Counted from the first letter of the stretch, positions 34,549-47,785 are shown. The stretch is DNA of 64,000 nucleotides from Ridgeia piscesae (GCA_025642075.2 JAODUO010000882.1:10001-74000); one strand, 5' to 3'. Translations and numbers: made by a program. Notes: generated by a model not told the origin, from the letters alone.

Positions 34549-34748
34549 GTGAGTCCCACAGGTCAAGTGTCACGTACAGCCAGCACTGTCATCTTAATGT
34601 GGTCAATGCTAGAGAAAGAAAACTGTTGACTAGTTTACAAATGGCTGTCTCATGTTTCTGTCTAGATAGTTGTACTCAGATTGTTTGATTCATAGGTTAT
34701 GGTTGTGAGGGACAATGCACGGATGTTTTAGTCTTGCTGTCAACCTTG

Positions 34749-34750
<2 letters not shown>

Positions 34751-34806
<56 letters not shown>

Positions 34807-34862
34807 TGTGTGTGCGTGTGCGTGTGCGTGTGCGTGTGCGTGTGCGTGTGCGTGTGCGTGTA
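34751..34862. repeat. (TA)n and (GTGTGC)n microsatellite
   Basis: A TA run, then about nine GTGTGC-like units, in the 5' UTR intron of lectin A. Confidence 0.95.
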
Positions 34863-35545
34863 TATGTATGTGGTGTGTGTCATGCCGAACTTTTAATTCA
34901 CAATTTCTATGCATACTGTCTGCTGCTTGTTTAAAGGGAGTTTGCCTGCTAGGTTTTATTGTACAATAATGCTATGCTATAACAATTAAATATGTTATAC
35001 CGACAACTCAATTATGTTTTAATGAACCATTTTGTTTAAGTCAATATTGTATATACGTGACGAATCAATGGTGTACCCTCAGTGCAGTCGCTTTTTGAAG
35101 CGTGTCTCGAGTCAACGATTATCAATGATATGTCAACACGTGTGACTGTCACGTGACGTGCCATCATGTGAATGCATGTATGTTGACATTTGGTTGTATG
35201 ATAGGTAATAATGCTTCAAGGAGTTGCCCCAACTCTTTATTCGTAATGCGGCGATTTGAGTTACAGCACGTCGATTACTATAAGCAGTGAACGGTTAAAT
35301 GTTAAAGTTGGTTCTTCTTCGTTAAAACATATTTGAGTTTTCAATTCGTTATAATGAATATACTTCATACTGCATAGCATAATTGTACAACACAAAATAA
35401 CTACAAAAATAGGAGACACACCCCCTTTTATTTTGTAAGTAAACTACGGAAAACAAAATCGTATTGCTGACGACATCCGCTACTGTTGTTTTCCAGCGTC
35501 GCAGTCAACTGGACACATTCGCTTAGCGTCTTTGCAGTCGTGAAC

Positions 35546-35883
35546 ATGAAGACCTACATAAGCCTGTTACTGATCATTCTGGTGTTGTTCGTCACTCAGC
35601 CGAACACGGGCCAGTGCGGCACAGCAGAAACCAAGCTTTTGCAGCAGATTCACTGTGAATTGATAACAGCCAACGTACAACGGGAGGAGAGGCAATATGG
35701 TAATATGGGATTTTGATTATTAATTAGTTTGACTAGAGTATTGCTTTGCTAATGTTGATAGCCGTTTATGTCCTGAGCATAAATGCACTTCCTCGGATAG
35801 CTAGATGATTGTGGCCCGTAGAAATAACTTACAGAAAGGGAAGACATTGACATTTACATACAACAATATACACACACACACAC

Positions 35884-35922
<39 letters not shown>

Positions 35923-35965
35923 AAAATGTATATATATATATATATATATATATTATTATGTATAT

Positions 35966-35996
<31 letters not shown>

Positions 35997-36001
35997 CTTG
36001 T

Positions 36002-36040
<39 letters not shown>

Positions 36041-36049
36041 TTATATATA

Positions 36050-36090
<41 letters not shown>

Positions 36091-38365
36091 TGTATGTGTA
36101 TGTATGTAAGTAAGTATAATTGTACATTGTATATATATAATGTAAATATATTACACATAATGTAAAGATAACATGTATAAATATGACACATTCGTCCAGT
36201 CAGCTGGAATATCAATGATGGTCGTGTTACGTATTGATGTCCTGAATACTATGAACAAGGAAGAACAACGTGTCACCATGAATGTGTTGCATTATAAACA
36301 AAGTTAATGTTAACGTCCAGCGGAGACGTTGCAACCAACATTGGATTTCGCGTTTCACAATATAGGGACGACATATAGAGGAGAGCGGTGATGGTTGTCA
36401 CAATGTTAGGATATTTCTTATTTTCTTCTTTGTAATATAATTTATTTCTGTAGTGTTGCTGTCATTGTTAACTTTAATATATAATGAATGATCGTGTATT
36501 ATAATTGGCGATGTAGCCCTATTAAAATAGTATGGTTTTGACATTCACAAGGGGTCTCTCTTGTGACAACCTGCCCCTTGTCCCGGTTGTTTCTCACAAA
36601 CTGTGGGTTTCGTTGTCACAAGGGTCTCTCTTGTGACAACCCGCCCCTTGTCCCGGTTGTTTCTCACAAACTGTGGGTTTGGTTGTCGCAACATGTTGCA
36701 ATAAAATGTGGCGACACGATTATCGGAAATAAAGCATTAATTTTATTTACGAATAAACATTTACAGGATTAAAGATATATTCTGAAAGAGGCTTATTAGT
36801 GCATTGGTGAGGGTGTAAAATAATATTGCAAATGGCTGGAAAATGCGATAACCGATACTCGACAATAAACTGAGATCATTTTCAGAACCGTGTAACTCCA
36901 TCTGGTCTACGATAACCCATCACATGTCGTGTCTGTTATTTTGTTTAGTGTCTTATAATTATAAAGATTGACTTTGTGCTTCGAAAAACCACTAAATAAC
37001 GTATCGTAGTGATCAACGATTTTGCGTTTTGTAATAGGATTATGAAAAACAAATTGTATAATACCGTAATCTCATGTTGATGATAACAATCACCATGGTC
37101 ACGTCATTTGTTTGTGTAAAACAACATAAAATGAATACTGCATGAAATTATTACGTTGTATGAAAGTTTTTTTCTGAACCCCACGGATGAAACCTTTTTT
37201 TTATAAATAAGTCAGTTACAGAAACAAATCAATCTGCGAATATTTAACAGAAGTGTTGTATTAATCGGCAACCTTATACGTCATTGACATAGAATATAAT
37301 AATCATTTCATTATTGTAGATGTCAGATGTCGGCGGAAAGGTCACGACTGGTCTTGTTACAAGATTGTCACTAAAAAATTGAAATGGCAAGCTGCTAGAA
37401 ACTTCTGTTATGCGACTGGAGCGGACCTTGTCTCGATTGAGTCCTCGGGCGAACGGGACTTCTTAGGTTCCGCCCTTACAGGTTAGTTTGAAGATAGAGG
37501 TAGTAATTTCTAATCACGTTTGGACTTTTTTAGACTACATGCGAACGGAACGTTTGATGAATATTCGTTTACCTAAGCGATAGTCCCATATTAGGCCTGT
37601 CCCTAAGTAATCAATCTACGAGGGCATTAACTAGACACACCTGTTAGAAATACTTTTAGAATTCATCCATTGCGCTAACACTATACGGATTTCCTGTGAT
37701 TGCACGGGACTTTTCATAACAATGTATATGATTGTTCTTGGAACGTGGTTTAGAGTATCGGATTCTCAGTTGAAAAACGCCGGGACTTAAACCTCTACAT
37801 GGGATTCACAAACCTGGGCATGTGTGTTTATGCGCGAGTGGGCGTGTTTATGCATGTTTATACAGTTGTAATCAATCGTATGTGGGTGTGTACATAGGCA
37901 CGTACGCGCGTATGTGCGTATAGATATACTAACTTCTGCAATACATATATGTACTTTGGTATTCCACTATTTACCTATATCAGAGTTTACGTATTCATGC
38001 ATGCATATTTTTACATGCACCTTTATGTATTTACGTGTTCCCTTTTCATTCATATGTACTTTAATATTCGACGTTATTTTATGTATGTGATAGGGTCATT
38101 GAATGTACGATTGATTGCAGATCTACATCGAGGTTGTGACCTTTTTCACACATCCGGAAGGAAGTGGGATAGCACGTGGAAGTGGTTGGCAACATGGAAA
38201 ACCATTTACTATAAGGCTTGGCCACCCGGCGAACCGAGTGGAAACGGCAAGTACCTATACGTGTGGAATAGAAGGACTCCTAAATGGGGTACCTGGGATG
38301 ACGATGAAGACAAGGATAATTGTTTCGTTTGTGAACGTCATATCAAGCTGCCTTCCTACTGTTAG
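35546..38365 (+). CDS. Secreted C-type lectin A (EPS type), 3 coding exons
   Basis: Coding exons 35546-35699, 37320-37481 and 38121-38365 (phase 1 introns, GT-AG) join to 561 nt, 186 residues. Residues 1-22 form a signal peptide ([18 protein letters not shown]). The C-type lectin domain runs from Cys55 to the end, with RC, SCYK and NFC, then LVSIES, WKW, the ligand loop GEPSGNG (E143-P144-S145), WGTWDD and CFVCE. The protein ends KLPSYC. The usual WIGL motif is absent and EPS replaces the mannose-type EPN, so sugar specificity cannot be assigned. The ATG is chosen because it starts the signal peptide and is identical in lectin B. The 5' UTR acceptor TTTTCCAG precedes 35497. It forms an inverted pair with lectin C and is closest to lectin B. 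A secreted pattern-recognition role is likely but inferred. Confidence 0.85.
35866..36095. repeat. Complex TA array in intron 1 of lectin A
   Basis: Several TA runs separated by short AT-rich phrases. Lectin B lacks this array at the matching place. Confidence 0.9.
36546..36684 (+). repeat. ~69-bp tandem duplication with hairpin
   Basis: Two copies of a unit containing GGGTCTCTCTTGTGACAAC and CCCCTTGTCCCGGTTGTTTC. At 36611-36639 the arms GTTGTCACAAG and CTTGTGACAAC form a perfect 11-bp hairpin. Lectin B intron 1 lacks this block. Confidence 0.85.
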
Positions 38366-39420
38366 TGAGCTATAGACTAAGCAATGTCGACTGTTTGCCA
38401 ACGTTAACAACGACAACGACAAGCAAATGTGACGTTAAATGCAAACTAACTAACTAAATATGCAACGGACTAACTCAATGTGCTGTGGTCTACGCCACAT
38501 ATGCATTACAGTAGAGGGTTTGGGGTAGTATTTTGATCTAATATTAGTCGAACCGGCCTATTTGTGCACGTGTGCATGTGTGCATGTGTGATATATCGTC
38601 ACGTGTTGTTATTTTAATCAATAGAACGAAACATTGTTTGTCTTACGATGTCGGATAACTAATATCGATAACTAATACCATGCCTGGGTGATTGGGCAAT
38701 GTGTATCATTGTAGCAGAAATTAATAAAATTTGGTCGCATGCTTCGCATAAACTGACACTAAGTTTACTCTTTTTTCGACAGTTCGTCGGGAAGTTAGTT
38801 CCGCTGGTTCCTCCTACAATGTTGCGATATCAGTCCATTAGAATGCAAACATTGCTTACTTCAGAGTGTTGTAATTGTTATGTTTCGTGATAACAAGGAA
38901 GGCAAGTGATATTTGTTTCACGTTAAAGATACTTTACGCAACTGGGCCCCATCTCATTGTCTGTGATTTTAACTGATTCAGTTACAGGAGTGGGGTTTTC
39001 TTTACAATTGTGGGTACATTACAACAGTATAGCCGACGAGTGCCAACGAATTATGACATACAACGTATTACCCTCAGGGAAAATTAATGTTGAGCGATTC
39101 TGACCAGCCAAGCTCCCAACATAAATGCAGCTTCTCTTGGCAGTTTATATTAATTGCAGCGGCATGTTGGGACAAACGTGAGCTTAACGTCAATTGTGGT
39201 TTCGATGCACTTTTGTTGTTCTACCCTCCCCAGACAAAGTGTCGATGGTTAAACGACTGGGAGAATCACGATTTCTCTTGGAATCAAAGTACAAAGTTAT
39301 TGTTTTAAAAACATTCAAGTCACATATTGTCAAGTCATACTATTGTTATATGACACTTTTGTATTACAACAATCGAGCTATTTTGTATTCTTGATTCAGT
39401 ACACCACTTTCTGGTAGAAC
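38366..39420 (+). repeat. Duplicated 3' flank of lectin A
   Basis: The first ~170 bp are nearly identical to the flank of lectin B from 60843, and weaker similarity runs to about 39310 (partner to about 62340). The reverse complement of 46020-47760 behind lectin C is also related. It contains a block around ATATCGATAACTAATA in all three. Confidence 0.8.
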
Positions 39421-39616
39421 TAACTAACCGATCTAATAAAAAATAAAACAAAACCCAAACGGGTTATAAGTGAATGATTCGAAGTTTAAACCGTATCCAT
39501 TAATAAATTTAACAATGCATGTCTGCTACTTTTCAAAACACATTTATTCATTATTGTATATCTTACCTTGCGATTTATTGATAAATAGTTATTTATTCAT
39601 AATCGTTTTGTTTATG

Positions 39617-40245
39617 ATTGATTGATTGATTGATTGACTATTGAATGATTGATTGAATGATTGACTGACTGACTGACTGACTGACTGACTGACTGACTGA
39701 CTGACTGACTGACTGACTGACTGACTGACTGACTGACTGACTGACTGACTGACTGACTGACTGACTGACTGACTGACTGACTGACTGACTGACTGACTGA
39801 CTGACTGACTGACTGACTGACTGACTGACTGACTGACTGACTGACTGACTGACTGACTGACTGACTGACTGACTGACTGACTGACTGACTGACTGACTGA
39901 CTGACTGACTGACTGACTGACTGACTGACTGACTGACTGACTGACTGACTGACTGACTGACTGACTGACTGACTGACTGACTGACTGACTGACTGACTGA
40001 CTGACTGACTGACTGACTGACTGACTGACTGACTGACTGACTGACTGACTGACTGACTGACTGACTGACTGACTGACTGACTGACTGACTACGACTGACA
40101 CGACGCTGACGCTGACTGACTGACTGACTGACTGACTTGACTGACTGACTGACTGACTGACTGACTGACTGACTGACTGACTGACTGACTGACTGACTGA
40201 CTGACTGACTGACTGACTGACTGACTGACTGACTGACTGATTGAT
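39617..40245. repeat. (TGAC)n tetranucleotide array, about 590 bp
   Basis: After TGAT-type units, about 145 TGAC units with a few breaks near 40090-40135. The VSQSVSQS frame across it is an artefact. In the opposite arm of the inverted duplication stands a short AATC array (45762-45835). Confidence 0.97.
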
Positions 40246-40497
40246 TACTATTTTTTTCTATTCAATCATAACATTTTAAACCTAGCTACAGCAAATGTAT
40301 AGCGCAACTGACTGCTTTTGAACTTACAAGAGCTATTACTTCAGGTCTAGTGATCATTACCTAATTTTTTACACATAGCGATTATCTACAATCAGGTATA
40401 TTTCATTCTGCCTCCGATAGCTTTAAATTATATCGACTCCGTCAACAGAGTATCAAACATAAAATAATAACGCTCGATAAAACGAAGCTTCACTCAC

Positions 40498-40691
40498 TTT
40501 CATGTCCTTGCCCAGCGTCGTCAGTCTTTACGACATTGAAACTGGTGGGACAGTGATGCAGCCAGCGGTAGACGAATGAGTTCTGCGTCCTCTCTGAGCC
40601 TCCCAAACGACAAGAACAACAAAAAGAGCGTTACAATACATACGGCGACTAAACACTTTGGTGAAACTGGTTTTTTTTCTGACACAGGCAT
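40498..40691 (-). pseudogene. Single-pass membrane first exon (copy 2, frame-shifted)
   Basis: From ATG at 40691 the frame reads MPVSEKKPVSPKCLVAVCIV, a membrane segment (about residues 13-29), then LREDAEL, and meets TGA after about 56 residues. Sequence matching the end of copy 3 (FVYRWLHHCPTSFNVVKT) is present in another frame; the exon is 17 bp shorter than copy 3. A GTGAGT donor follows at 40497. It may be a pseudogene or a short variant. Confidence 0.5.
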
Positions 40692-40779
40692 ACATTACCT
40701 TAACGCTATTTACTTAGGTCTGTAGTCAGACGTGAAAGCGCTGTCAAGATTTCCATAAATAAACTGGCACTTCTTGCCA

Positions 40780-41190
40780 ACGTTCGGCGGCGCGGCGGGG
40801 CATTGGCGCCAAATCGGATGAAGACACACCCACTGTTACGTCACGTCAACGCGGCCGACGCGCCATCTCTCGCGTAGTTGCCGAAGTATTTCTTGCGACG
40901 TCGTGAAGAACGACGGCCACTTCGCTGATCTAACTGTAAGCGAACTGGGCGAACATATTTATTTCTTCTTCTTCGCCATAGATGGTTAGACGTGTGCTAG
41001 CGTATTTAAACGTAACGTACTTACAACGTTGTGTTGTATTTCAACAGCCTCTCTGTCATTACATTCTGATACTATTTCTTTACGACATATGTCACTGTAC
41101 GTCGTGTGTGCCATTGCACCGCACTGCCAGGCGCATATTAAACGTGTTGTATCTGCCTAACGAAAACATACAACTGTCGAATACATCTTT
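40780..41190 (-). promoter_or_regulatory. CpG-rich upstream block of membrane-exon copy 2
   Basis: This is the reverse complement of about 44150-44540 and resembles 25540-25870. It has a CRE-like TTACGTCA (40836-40843) and a YY1-like CGCCATC. A promoter role is inferred. Confidence 0.45.
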
Positions 41191-41200
41191 CAAAATATAT

Positions 41201-41240
41201 CCACGTTAGTCGCTAGAGGCGCCTCTGTCTACTAACGTGG
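41201..41240. repeat. 40-bp imperfect palindrome, MITE-end-like
   Basis: CCACGTTAGTCGCTAGAGGC is followed by GCCTCTGTCTACTAACGTGG; 16 of 20 bases pair. A variant with extra internal sequence lies at 44935-45012 and includes a 9-bp hairpin (44961-44985). AGAGGC/GCCTCT-type ends are also found at the end of the 43370-43935 and 45060-45640 repeats. Confidence 0.7.
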
Positions 41241-41580
41241 ATTTGTTTGCATGTTTTACGGAACGCCTGTTTAAATCATCCTTAATTAGATGTTGAATTC
41301 GCATGACTCCAAAACCTCACACATAGCTAAATATGAATATAGTCTATCATGTCCGTCAATGTGAAGGCATAATATATACATCAATGTACATTTCAAGCCG
41401 ATGGAACGACAGGTGTGCTAGAACGATTCCCGAACGGATATTTCAAATCATTAACAGCTCGCCGTATGCTTCAGACGAGACTGCTACTTCACACATAGTT
41501 AAATATTGATATCATATAACATGTCCGTCATTGTAAAAGCATAATGCCTACATTAATGCACATTTACCGGTTATGTTGTC
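41241..41580. repeat. Fragment of the ~550-bp dispersed element
   Basis: It shares phrases with 43370-43935 and 45060-45640, such as CACATAG(C/T)TAAATAT, CATGTCCGTCA, TACATCAATGTACATTT-like and GATGGAACG. Some of it is in opposite orientation. Confidence 0.6.
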
Positions 41581-43080
41581 GTGCACTGATCACATGTTCT
41601 TTGTCTTTGAACTATCCACCTGAGATTCTGTAGAAATGGCCAGCGATTTCTTGCCGAAAAACCGATCACATGATCTTACAAAACATACTCATTTTTATTT
41701 GTTTTGCACAAATGCCAGAATAGATGGTGCGCGATATGTTAGGCGGGTAAAATTCAAGTACACTGTATCGTATTGGGCCGTGCAATTAAGGTTGGTGTCA
41801 CCTGGTGACTTTTGCTGTGTTTACTTATAAAAATAATGAATTTTATTGAATTTAATTTAATTTTGGTTACATATACACATTTGACAATGTCAATGAAATA
41901 ATGTACATACTGTTATTATAGACTGGATTAGGGCATGTAATTAATTGTTAAAAGAAACTGCACCAGCCTAGCCCTAGGGTTAGGCCTAGCGCTAGGAGGG
42001 GACACCCGGGCAATACGGGAGAGTTAACGTTCCGCTGTTCGTTGCACCCACATTTTGCGCATTAGGGTAACAGTTTGTTGTGTATCGGCCAAACACACCA
42101 AAACACAACAGTGCATGGTATTGGTTTTTTTTGACATTATTATTTTTTGATAAATACGGACTATCCCGTTTTACCCGCAAAATTCCCATTTTACACGCAT
42201 CATATAAATAGGATTTTGATCCGGGAAAATATGGGATGCATATTTAGTTGTGTCATTCGCTAATGTGACGTGGTCCTACATATTCAGAATAGTTATTTCA
42301 AGTAACTGATATATTAGAACTAGTAAACTACAATAAGAATAGCCAAGATATGCGATATGGTAAGGTTGTATAAGCAAAATGTCATACTTCTTTGTGAATG
42401 TGACTGCCGTACCTTGGGCGGATTACTATACCTGTAATTATTTAATCCACAGACCTCACATCTTTATGTAACTTAGTGAGCTACTAGTTAAATTAAGCGA
42501 TCTACAGAAACAGGCATATTGTTAAAGTAAATAGCATTTTTAATGTTTTTCAATGATAACATGCATAACATGCACAACGGTATGATCCCATTTTGCCCGC
42601 ATTAGTATATCCTATTTTGCCTGGATTAGGCATGGTTTAATCAAACTGTGACACATTAATTATCTCTCACTCTCACGAAAAACTATTACACGCTGAAAAA
42701 CTCATAAACTAATACTACATCCTCACGACATTCGAAGTTGAAATATGATAAGTTGTTACTTAGCAAACTGAGATGGACCGTCAAACAAACAGTTTAGCAA
42801 GGGATCAAAACTAAGGATTATTAATGATTGTTTCAATCCGCGCGAAGAATTGCGTACCGATTGGTTTGTATAGTAGTCAGCAGATGTCGCTACGCTAGTT
42901 GGAAGCAAAACTACGCTTTGCTGCAGCACTGTTCTTTGCATATAGCGATTTCCCATATTACCCGAGTATCCCGTTTTACCCGGATTTCCGTGACTAGGTT
43001 TCCACGTTAAGGTCGTTGCATAGCGCTAATCAACATAAACCATGACCAAACACAATTATGTCACCCGTTCCCTATATGGT
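41581..43080. other. Centre of the inverted duplication, no gene seen
   Basis: AT-rich sequence without a supported gene. A recurring phrase CCCGTTTTACCCG occurs at about 42164 and 42971, with variants at 42187, 42586, 42608 and 42950. Confidence 0.45.
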
Positions 43081-43087
43081 GAAATAC

Positions 43088-43365
<278 letters not shown>

Positions 43366-43369
43366 GGGT

Positions 43370-43935
43370 AACCTATTGTCCGTGCAGACGCGTAGCCAGC
43401 GATAGTTTGTATGTGTGGGCATGCCGTATGTGTGCTCAATAGACAGAGCAGCCAAAACAACGCCATCTTGGCACTGAATTCGATCGAACGTCCCGCGACG
43501 TTCCATCGACTGTAAATGTACATTAATATAGACATTATGCTTTAATATGGACGGATGTGTTATACGGTATCAATATTTAACTACGTGTGAAGTAACAGTC
43601 TCATGTGATGTAAACGGCGAGCTGTAGATGATTTTAAACATCCGTTCCGGCATCGAGTCCAGCACACCTGTCGTCGCGGGCCACCAGTCGACGTTCCATC
43701 GGCTTTAAATGTACATTAGTGTACATATTATGACTTCACATTGACGGACATGTCAGAATGTGTCCATATTTAGCTACGTGTGAGGATTCGTAGTCATGCG
43801 AGTTCAACAGCTGATTGTAGGATGATTTAAACAAGCATTCAGCAAAACATTCCGCGAAACATTCCACATTTTACACAGGTCAATAATCCGTAAAAGACGG
43901 CACGAAGACCATAGTTGCGTTAGAGCGGGCACTGT
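43370..43935. repeat. ~550-bp dispersed element, copy 1
   Basis: Closely matched in the same orientation by 45060-45640 (shared GCGTAGCCAGCGATAGTTTG, AACAACGCCATCTTGGCACT, GACGTTCCATCGG and the ending TCTGTCGGA). No coding capacity is seen. Confidence 0.85.
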
Positions 43936-44149
43936 CGGATTAGATACTGTGATACGTCATTGTTTATTATATACAATCGTGGTGTCGCCGAGCGACTGAT
44001 CGAGAAAGCGACGACGCATTTACTCTCGTTTGGCGTCGCCGTCGTCGACGGTCAAGTTAGCGACGGAGCTGTGGGCTGTATTTGCCTTGCTGGCTGGATG
44101 GGTCGCTCGCTCGCTCTGACCACCGAAGACTGCATATAATGTATTTCGA

Positions 44150-44540
44150 AAGATGTATTCGGCAGTTGTATGTTTTCGTTAGGCAGATAGAACACGTTTA
44201 GTATGCACCTGGCAGTGCGGTGCAATGGCACACACTACGCACAGTGTCATATGTCGTATAAAAAACAGTACCAGAATGTGAATGTCGGACAGGCTATTGA
44301 AACCCAATACAACGTAATCAGATTGTTATGTCTAAATGCACTAGCACAAGTCAAACCATGTATGGGGAAGAAGGAGAAAGAAATGTGTTTGGCCATTTCG
44401 CTTAGATGTATATCAGCGAAGTCGCCATCGTTCTTCACGACGTCGCCAGAAATACTTTGGCAACTACGCGACCGCGTTGACGTGACGTCACAGTGGGGTG
44501 ACGTCATCCGGTGTGGCGCAAACGCCGCGCCGCGGAACGT
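44150..44540 (+). promoter_or_regulatory. CpG-rich upstream block of membrane-exon copy 3
   Basis: It has two consensus CRE sites TGACGTCA (44483-44490, 44499-44506) and the YY1-like GTCGCCATC (about 44418). The block is conserved in three copies upstream of the same exon type. An open frame crosses 44203-44565, but it is not conserved in the other copies. Confidence 0.5.
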
Positions 44541-44639
44541 TGGCAAAAAACGCCAGTTTCTTTAGAGAAATCTTGACAGCGGTGTTGTTTCTATTTCACT
44601 TCTGACTACAGACCAAAGTAAATGGCGTCCAGGTAATGT

Positions 44640-44850
44640 ATGCCTATGTCAGAATTGATACGACTAGTTTCAATAACGTGTTTAGTCGCCGTATGTATTA
44701 TAACGCTCTTGTTATTCTTTTTGTCGTTACGGAGGCCCAGAGAGGACGCAGAAACCGTTCCTCGGTCGTCTATCGTCTACAGCTGGCTGCTTCTTTATCC
44801 CACCGGGTGCGGTGTCGTAAAGACTGGCGTTGCTGGGGAAGGACATGAAA
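44640..44850 (+). CDS. First coding exon of a single-pass membrane protein (copy 3)
   Basis: The exon begins ATG at 44640 and ends at 44850 before GTAAGTG, a strong donor, phase 1. It encodes 70 residues: a short N-terminal tail, a hydrophobic segment (about residues 14-29, CLVAVCIITLLLFFLSL), then a polar region with SWLLLYPT and GVVKT. The layout fits a type II membrane protein, as in many Golgi glycosyltransferases, but this is inference. Downstream exons could not be found: the intron is interrupted by an inserted element (about 44915-45640). Conservation of LVAV, the P-T pair and VVKT in three copies suggests this was coding. An earlier ATG at 44622 is followed at once by a stop. Confidence 0.45.
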
Positions 44851-44914
44851 GTAAGTGAAGCTTTGTGGTATCGAGTGTTATCATTTTACGCCTGATACTC
44901 TGTAGAAATAACTG

Positions 44915-45640
44915 ATATAATGGGGTTAAACAGATCTTCGTTAGTCACTAGAGGCACCAATACGCAACTAGACCACAGTTGCGTACCAGCGCCTTTTGCG
45001 ACTAACTTGGATTTGTTTGCATATTTTGCTGAACGTTTGTTTAAATCATCCTCAATTAGCTATTTACCGTGCAGGCGCGTAGCCAGCGATAGTTTGTATG
45101 TGGGCATGCTGTATGTGTGGTCAATAGACAGGACAGACAAAACAACGCCATCTTGGCACTGAATTCAATCGAACATCCCGCGACGTTTCATCGACTGTAA
45201 ATACATATTAATATAGACATTATGCTTTCATATTGACGGACATGTTATACGATATCAATATTTAACTATGTGTGAAGTAGCAGTCTCGTGTGCTGCATAC
45301 GGCGAGCTGTAGATGATTTTAAACATCCTTTCCGGCATCGAGCCAGAACACCTGTCGTCGGGTCACCAGTCGACGTTCCATCGGGTGTAAGCGTACATTA
45401 ATGCACACATTATGCCTTGACATTGACGGACATGTCTGAACGCATGCATATTTAGCTATGTGTGAGGTTTCGGAGTCATGCGAGTTCAACAGCTGATTGT
45501 AGTATGATTTAAACAAGCGTTCCGATAAATGTTCCGCAAAACAGTGCCACATTTTACACACGTCAAGAATACGTAAAAGACGGCACAAAGACCTTAGTTG
45601 CATTAGAGCGCCCTCTGTCGGACTAGTTATTGTGATTTAA
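44915..45640. mobile_element. Inserted dispersed element, copy 2, in the membrane-gene intron
   Basis: Sequence on both sides (GATACTCTGTAG before, ATTTAAAGCGATCGAAGGTA after) is contiguous in the opposite arm (40398-40455, reverse complement), so about 725 bp was inserted here. The insert contains the 43370-43935 element and the palindromic end of 41201-41240. Confidence 0.65.
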
Positions 45641-45761
45641 AGCGATCGAAGGTAGAATGAAATATAGTTTTTGCAGATAAAAATTATGTTCAAAAGCAGT
45701 CATTCGTGCTAGATACTTGCTCTAGCTAAGTTCCAAACGTTGTGGTTGAATAGATAATATA

Positions 45762-45763
45762 GT

Positions 45764-45835
<72 letters not shown>
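45762..45835. repeat. (AATC)n microsatellite
   Basis: About 18 AATC units. It sits opposite the TGAC array in the other arm. Confidence 0.95.
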
Positions 45836-45836
<1 letters not shown>

Positions 45837-46403
45837 GCCATTCAGTCAATTTACTTGAAAACGCACAATATAAACTAAACCATTTTAAATAAGTAATTAC
45901 TTAACACTAAATCGTGTTTTGAAAAGTAGCAGACACTTATTAATGATTACGGTTTAGACTACGAATAATTCACTTATAACCCGCTGTGGTGTTGCTGTAT
46001 TTGTGCTTAAACCGGTCTGTCTGTTCTACCAGAAAGTGGTGTACCTGAATCAAGGATAACAAATAACTCGATTTTTGTAAAACAAAAGTATCATATAATT
46101 AAAAGGAACTTAATTATTTGATGTTTCTAAAAAAGGATAACCAAACACTACGATTTGCTGAAAATGTGTACGTCGTGCAGGTAACAATTTTCTTGACTTG
46201 AACGTTTTTAAAACAATAACTTTGTACTTATTGATATCGTGTTTCTCCCAGTCGTCTAGCCATCAACAGCTTGCCTGAGGATGGTAGAACAATAAGAGTA
46301 CCTAGAAACCATCACTGCCGTTAAGCTCAGTGTCCCAACATACCGCTGCAGTTGATAGAAAGTGTCAACAGAAGCTGCATTTCTGTTGGAAGCTTGGCTG
46401 GTC

Positions 46404-46940
46404 ACTAGACGTCAGCATACATGTCCTTCAAACCTTCCATAAATATTTATCGAAAAGTCAGTCACATTTGGTTTTCTTGTCGGGTAAAGTGGCCTGAGTG
46501 TTCTTAGCGGAAAGGTGGGAGGGACACAGTCAAAACAGCCTAGACGATTTACGAAAGCAATATGCATAGAGGAAGGTTTCTTTAGACTCTAAACTTTGAA
46601 TTGTTTCTTTCTGCTCAGCTCTTTCAACAGCCTGAATGTACACACAACCACCCTCGAATCTCATTACTGTAATGAATGAATAAAGTTCCTTTGTTCTTTC
46701 TGTCTTTGCCAGTCTCTTTCTGTCACACTGGGTGAGTCAGAGTGAGCCCAATACGACGAGTTGCGGCTGTCATTAGAGTTCGTTATTTATTTATTTACTA
46801 ATTTAATTAATTAATTTGATTTTTCTTAGCTTATTAAACAGTATATCACTTTTTATTACCACTGTATTTTATTTAACTATTTATTATAGTTGTTTACTTA
46901 ATGTTATTATATTTTATTTCAAGTCCTGACAGACTCTCTC
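46404..46940. mobile_element. ~540-bp insertion in the 3' flank of lectin C
   Basis: The reverse complement is shared with 61655-62250 behind lectin B, but lectin A has an uninterrupted sequence at the matching place (about 39090-39100). It contains AATGAATAAAG and TTTGCCAGTCTCTTTCTGTC. It has no coding frame. Confidence 0.65.
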
Positions 46941-47785
46941 AAAATTAAATTTCCTTGAGGACAATAATACCATTGCATGTTATAAACCGTTGGCACTCGT
47001 CGTTACAGGATATACGGGACTCAGCTGCAGTCTACTGAACCGGACTCGTTGATTGTTTTGAAATGTAACATTCTGTGGGATGTGATGTACCTACAATTGT
47101 AATGGAAACACCACACCTGTATCCAAATCAGTTAAAATCACGAACAATGACATGGGGCCCAATTGCATCACTTGCGTGCATGATTAACATGAGCACGTGA
47201 CAACCATAACACTCTGAAGTAACAATGTTTGCATTCTAATGGACTGATATCAGTTAAAATCACATACAATGAGATGGGGCCCAGTTGCGTAAACTATCTT
47301 TAACTTGAAACAAATATCACTTGCCTTCCTTGTTATAATTGCAACACTCTGAAGTAAGAATGTTTACATACTAATGGACCGATATCGCGACATTGTAGGA
47401 GGAACCAGCGGAACTAACCTTCCGGCGAACTCTTGAAAAAAGAATAAACGTAATGTAAGTTTATGCGAAGCATGCGACCAAATTTTATTAATTTCATCTA
47501 CACTGATACACATTGCCCAATCACATAGGCATGATATTAGTTATCGATATTATTACCCAACATCATAAGACATGCATTGATTAAAATGCATAGGTAGGCT
47601 GGCTAGACTACGATTAGATCAAAATAATATCCAAAACTGTAATGCATATGTGGCGTGGACCACAGCACATTAAGTTAGCCCGTTGCATATGTACTTAGTT
47701 AGTTTGCATGTAACATCACGTTTGGTTTTCGTTGTCCTTGTTAACGGCTGGCAAACAGTCAACATTACTTGGTCAACATTGCCCA

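Noticed and set aside
39589..40101. 170-residue VSQSVSQ protein on the minus strand
   Set aside because: It is the TGAC array in translation.
44203..44565. 120-residue frame upstream of membrane exon copy 3
   Set aside because: The frame is not preserved in the homologous blocks at 40.8-41.2 kb and 25.5-25.9 kb and has no domain; the block behaves as non-coding upstream sequence.
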